7,383 bases of DNA, taken from NCBI GenBank assembly GCA_964545075.1, contig CAZJFS010000201.1:1-7383 (forward strand). The letters are read 5' to 3'. The first letter of the stretch is position 1. The number at the start of each line of letters is the position of its first letter. A program made the position numbers and the translations under genes. This DNA comes from DAOPXV01 sp035352535 (GTDB lineage Bacteria > Muiribacteriota > UBA9980). The notes beneath the pieces are model-generated. The model worked only from the letters and a program-made list of their open reading frames with translations, was not told where the DNA came from and did no database searches. Below, one piece after another: positions 5,309 through 7,383 of this stretch.

Positions 5309-6484
5309 TTACCGCCTGCCGGATTTTTTGGCTTTGTAATATTCGTTTTTCAGATTCGCCATGAGTTCGTCGAGCTTATCGTAGAGCCTTCTTAATTTGC
5401 GAGGCTTGCGGTTGGTGAGCGAATAAGCCGTCAGCAGCGGCAGAGCTACGGTGGAATCGATGTAAGCGACGACCGTGTTGGGCAGCTGGCTGGGATCGAC
5501 TTTGCCCCATGAAACCGCTTCGGAAGGCGTTGCGCCTGATAATCCGCCGGTATCGGCCCTTGCGTCCGTTATCTGGAGGAAGTAGTCGTGGCCTTTTTCG
5601 TCTATGCCCAGCACTTCCTGGATCTGCGGTTCCGTTTGAAGCGCGAAGTTCTTGGGCGAACCACCGCCGAGTATGAATATGGCGCTTTTTCCGATCTTGC
5701 GTTTCGCGTGAAGGACGATCGCCGCAGTTTCGTTGACGTCTTTCGCGATATCAAATTTCATCTTATTGCCTTCGAGAGCTAGAGCGGCTACGTTCATTCC
5801 TATGGAAGAATCGCCGGGCGACGAAGTGTATATAGGGACGCCGCATTTATAAGCCACTGAAAGGACCGATGAATCAGGTTTTTTTAATATTTTTTCGCGC
5901 ATCGCGAGATATTTTCCGATTTTGTTGTGGAATTCCGACGTGGACATTTCCATCTGAAAATCGTCTTCGGAGATGACCTGTCTGAAGAATGAATCCGTAT
6001 CGAGCAGGACGTGATAGTCGAATAATATATCGTAGATCCTTACGACTTCTTCGTTTCTGAGTTTCGTATCGTCGACGAACGGCGAGCCCTGATAAAGCTC
6101 GAGTCCCAGGCCGAAATGAGCGTCGTGATAAAGATTGGCGCCAGTGGATATTATGAAATCAACGAACCCCGCCTTGATAAGCGGGATTATGGCTGATTTT
6201 CCAAGGCCGGCCGGAGTGAGCGCCCCGGTGAGCGTCATTCCTACGACCACGTCGTCTTTGAGCATTTTATTCGTTAAAAGATGGCAGGCTTCTCTCATGC
6301 GGCCGGCGTTATACGCCAGGAAGTATTTGTCGATGAGATCCGTTAGTTTAACATTAGCCGAAATAGGCGTCGGGTCTATTACGTTTCCGCTGAGATAGCG
6401 GCTTTTGTTCTTGCATACCGCTTTTTTTGGCGCAGCCGCCGTCTTTTTGGTCTTTTTGACTTCTTTCACGTTTTTTGAAGGCAT
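5309..6484 (-). CDS. Deoxyhypusine synthase-like enzyme (bacterial DHS family)
   Basis: A 391-residue NAD-dependent aminopropyl/aminobutyl-transferase-family protein. After a Lys/Ala-rich basic tail (1-28) come the NAD-fold segments VVGMTLTGALTPAGLG (80-95) and FIISTGANLYHDAHFGLG (110-127). GDSSIGMN (224-231) marks the bacterial type, GGGSPKNF (273-280) carries K278 as the likely catalytic lysine, and DARADTGGLSGATPSEAVSWGK (307-328) matches the conserved substrate block. Eukaryotic and archaeal DHS modifies eIF5A/aIF5A with spermidine. Bacteria lack that substrate, and some relatives make homospermidine. The actual substrate here is unknown, so polyamine metabolism is an inference. ATG 6484 has AGGAG 6 bases upstream. 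It is the first gene of an operon with dCTP deaminase. Confidence 0.9.
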   Translation of the reverse strand: MPSKNVKEVKKTKKTAAAPKKAVCKNKSRYLSGNVIDPTPISANVKLTDLIDKYFLAYNAGRMREACHLLTNKMLKDDVVVGMTLTGALTPAGLGKSAIIPLIKAGFVDFIISTGANLYHDAHFGLGLELYQGSPFVDDTKLRNEEVVRIYDILFDYHVLLDTDSFFRQVISEDDFQMEMSTSEFHNKIGKYLAMREKILKKPDSSVLSVAYKCGVPIYTSSPGDSSIGMNVAALALEGNKMKFDIAKDVNETAAIVLHAKRKIGKSAIFILGGGSPKNFALQTEPQIQEVLGIDEKGHDYFLQITDARADTGGLSGATPSEAVSWGKVDPSQLPNTVVAYIDSTVALPLLTAYSLTNRKPRKLRRLYDKLDELMANLKNEYYKAKKSGRR

Positions 6485-6541
6485 TTGTTTCTCCTCTATA
6501 TGTTATTAAAATGGTCGATGTCAAGGTAAAAGGATATGAAA

Positions 6542-6570
6542 ATTTTACCAGAATAAGGGCGTAAAATCAA
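6542..6570 (-). promoter_or_regulatory. Sigma70 promoter of the DHS-like/dcd operon
   Basis: TTGATT (6565-6570), a 17-base spacer and TAAAAT (6542-6547), preceded by TGG. The nine-base TGGTAAAAT is identical to the -10 region of the tRNA-Ser promoter. The predicted start near 6535 leaves about 50 bases before the ATG. Confidence 0.6.
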
Positions 6571-6581
6571 CAAATTTATTT

Positions 6582-7383
6582 TCAGAATCCCTTAAAGCGG
6601 GCCGTGTTTTTATATATCGGCCTCCAGATGACCGCTTTTTCGGGGCAGATGTTAAGGCAGCGCAGGCAGTACATGCAGTGCCGCGAACGGGTCGGGCAGC
6701 GGTCTTCTTCGAATGAAATGAGTCCCATCGGGCAGCGTTTCGCGCACAGGCCGCAGCGCGTGCAGCGTTGTTTAAGAATGTCGTTGCCGATGGAAAATCC
6801 GAATGTCGAATAAAGCATTTTTTCGAAGAGCTTTCCGGTGGCGATCATTCCAGCGCCGGGCTCGGGAACTATAAGATGCTTTATCGACGAAGAGTTCCGA
6901 GTAACACCGAGTTTGTTCAAAAACGCCGATATCTTTCTTTTTATGAGTGGTAGCCTGTATTTCAAATATAGATCGAAAATTTTCGCGACCGGAAGGAATT
7001 CCGGAAGGGCCGGGATCAATTCCGAGTGCATTATATAATCGTCTATGTGGCCCGCTATCGCTGCGGTTTTTGACTCGAGCAGCTTTCCGAAATTTTGCGG
7101 GAAGTCAACTGGCCCTTCCATGTGAGTTCCATAAGTGAATACGGATTTTCCCCTGATATCCGGCATCAGCCCTATAAAACTTTCCATAACCGGCGCGGGC
7201 CTGAAAAAATAAATAGGGGAGCCGAATCCTATAAGATCGCATTGGACGGCTTTTTCACGGAATTTTTCGAGCGAGGCGCGCAGGTTTTTTTCATCGCCCG
7301 TTCTTTCTATTCCGGCGGGGTGAAGGGGCACCCTTTTTTCGGCCTCGCGCATATAATCCTGTATGACAGGGTTTTGATGCCAC
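6582..7383 (-). CDS. EFR1-type flavodoxin/ferredoxin fusion protein, N-terminus beyond window edge
   Basis: About 266 residues are visible. The frame stays open past the internal ATG at 7352 to the right edge, so the true start, probably with the flavodoxin phosphate-binding loop, is missing. The first part is flavodoxin-like: CDLIGFGSPIYFFRPAPVMESFI and KSVFTYGTHMEG fit the FMN-fold core. The C-terminus carries two 4Fe-4S clusters of the CxxCxxCxxxCP type (CTRCGLCAKRCP and CMYCLRCLNICP, encoded within 6645-6764). This order is typical of EFR1 family proteins, thought to be cytoplasmic electron-transfer proteins of anaerobes. The middle has a hydrophobic, basic stretch that is probably helical rather than membrane-spanning. 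The substrate and partner are unknown. No clear terminator follows its stop, which lies beside the next operon's promoter. Confidence 0.85.
   Translation of the reverse strand, partial: WHQNPVIQDYMREAEKRVPLHPAGIERTGDEKNLRASLEKFREKAVQCDLIGFGSPIYFFRPAPVMESFIGLMPDIRGKSVFTYGTHMEGPVDFPQNFGKLLESKTAAIAGHIDDYIMHSELIPALPEFLPVAKIFDLYLKYRLPLIKRKISAFLNKLGVTRNSSSIKHLIVPEPGAGMIATGKLFEKMLYSTFGFSIGNDILKQRCTRCGLCAKRCPMGLISFEEDRCPTRSRHCMYCLRCLNICPEKAVIWRPIYKNTARFKGF

Noticed and set aside
6495..6524. TTGACA (6519-6524) and TATAGA (6495-6500) as the DHS-like promoter
   Set aside because: Spacing is 18 and the start would fall on or after the RBS, leaving almost no leader. The promoter at 6542-6570 fits better, although a second start cannot be excluded.
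1..7383. Mobile element, prophage, CRISPR or defence island
   Set aside because: No transposase, integrase, terminal repeats, direct-repeat array or defence domain was found; the genes are mostly housekeeping or metabolic.

Overview
The window is bacterial chromosome of moderate GC with AT-rich spacers. The evidence is sigma70-type promoters, Shine-Dalgarno sites, two likely TTG starts and a class II tRNA-Ser followed by the bacterial SRP RNA and dnaX. A deoxyhypusine-synthase-like enzyme, a flavodoxin/2[4Fe-4S] (EFR1-type) protein and a methyltransferase-CpXC fusion suggest an anaerobic or little-studied lineage. I cannot assign a phylum from the sequence alone.

Layout, left to right. (1) A DUF2461 protein on the minus strand, cut by the left edge, with its own promoter and a probable TTG start. 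(2) A minus-strand informational cluster that, in transcription order, runs strong promoter, tRNA-Ser(GGA), SRP RNA, dnaX, then a methyltransferase-CpXC fusion whose TTG start overlaps the end of dnaX. The tRNA-Ser/SRP RNA/dnaX order matches the arrangement known from Firmicutes, but the usual ybaB-recR partners do not follow dnaX. (3) A single plus-strand gene, divergent from the tRNA, encoding an unrecognised 257-aa helical-repeat protein with no Cys, Trp or His. It has a perfect consensus promoter, a strong RBS and a strong terminator. (4) A two-gene minus-strand operon: a deoxyhypusine-synthase-like enzyme followed 6 bases later by dCTP deaminase. It converges on the orphan gene and shares a bidirectional terminator with it. 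(5) An EFR1-type flavodoxin/ferredoxin protein cut by the right edge.

The most interesting points are these. The SRP RNA has a UGAC instead of a GGAA apical tetraloop and an unusual two-hairpin 5' domain, and its promoter may lie inside the tRNA T-arm. The orphan repeat protein looks like an independent, highly expressed unit. The methyltransferase-CpXC fusion is translationally linked to dnaX. No phage, transposon, CRISPR or defence system is visible.
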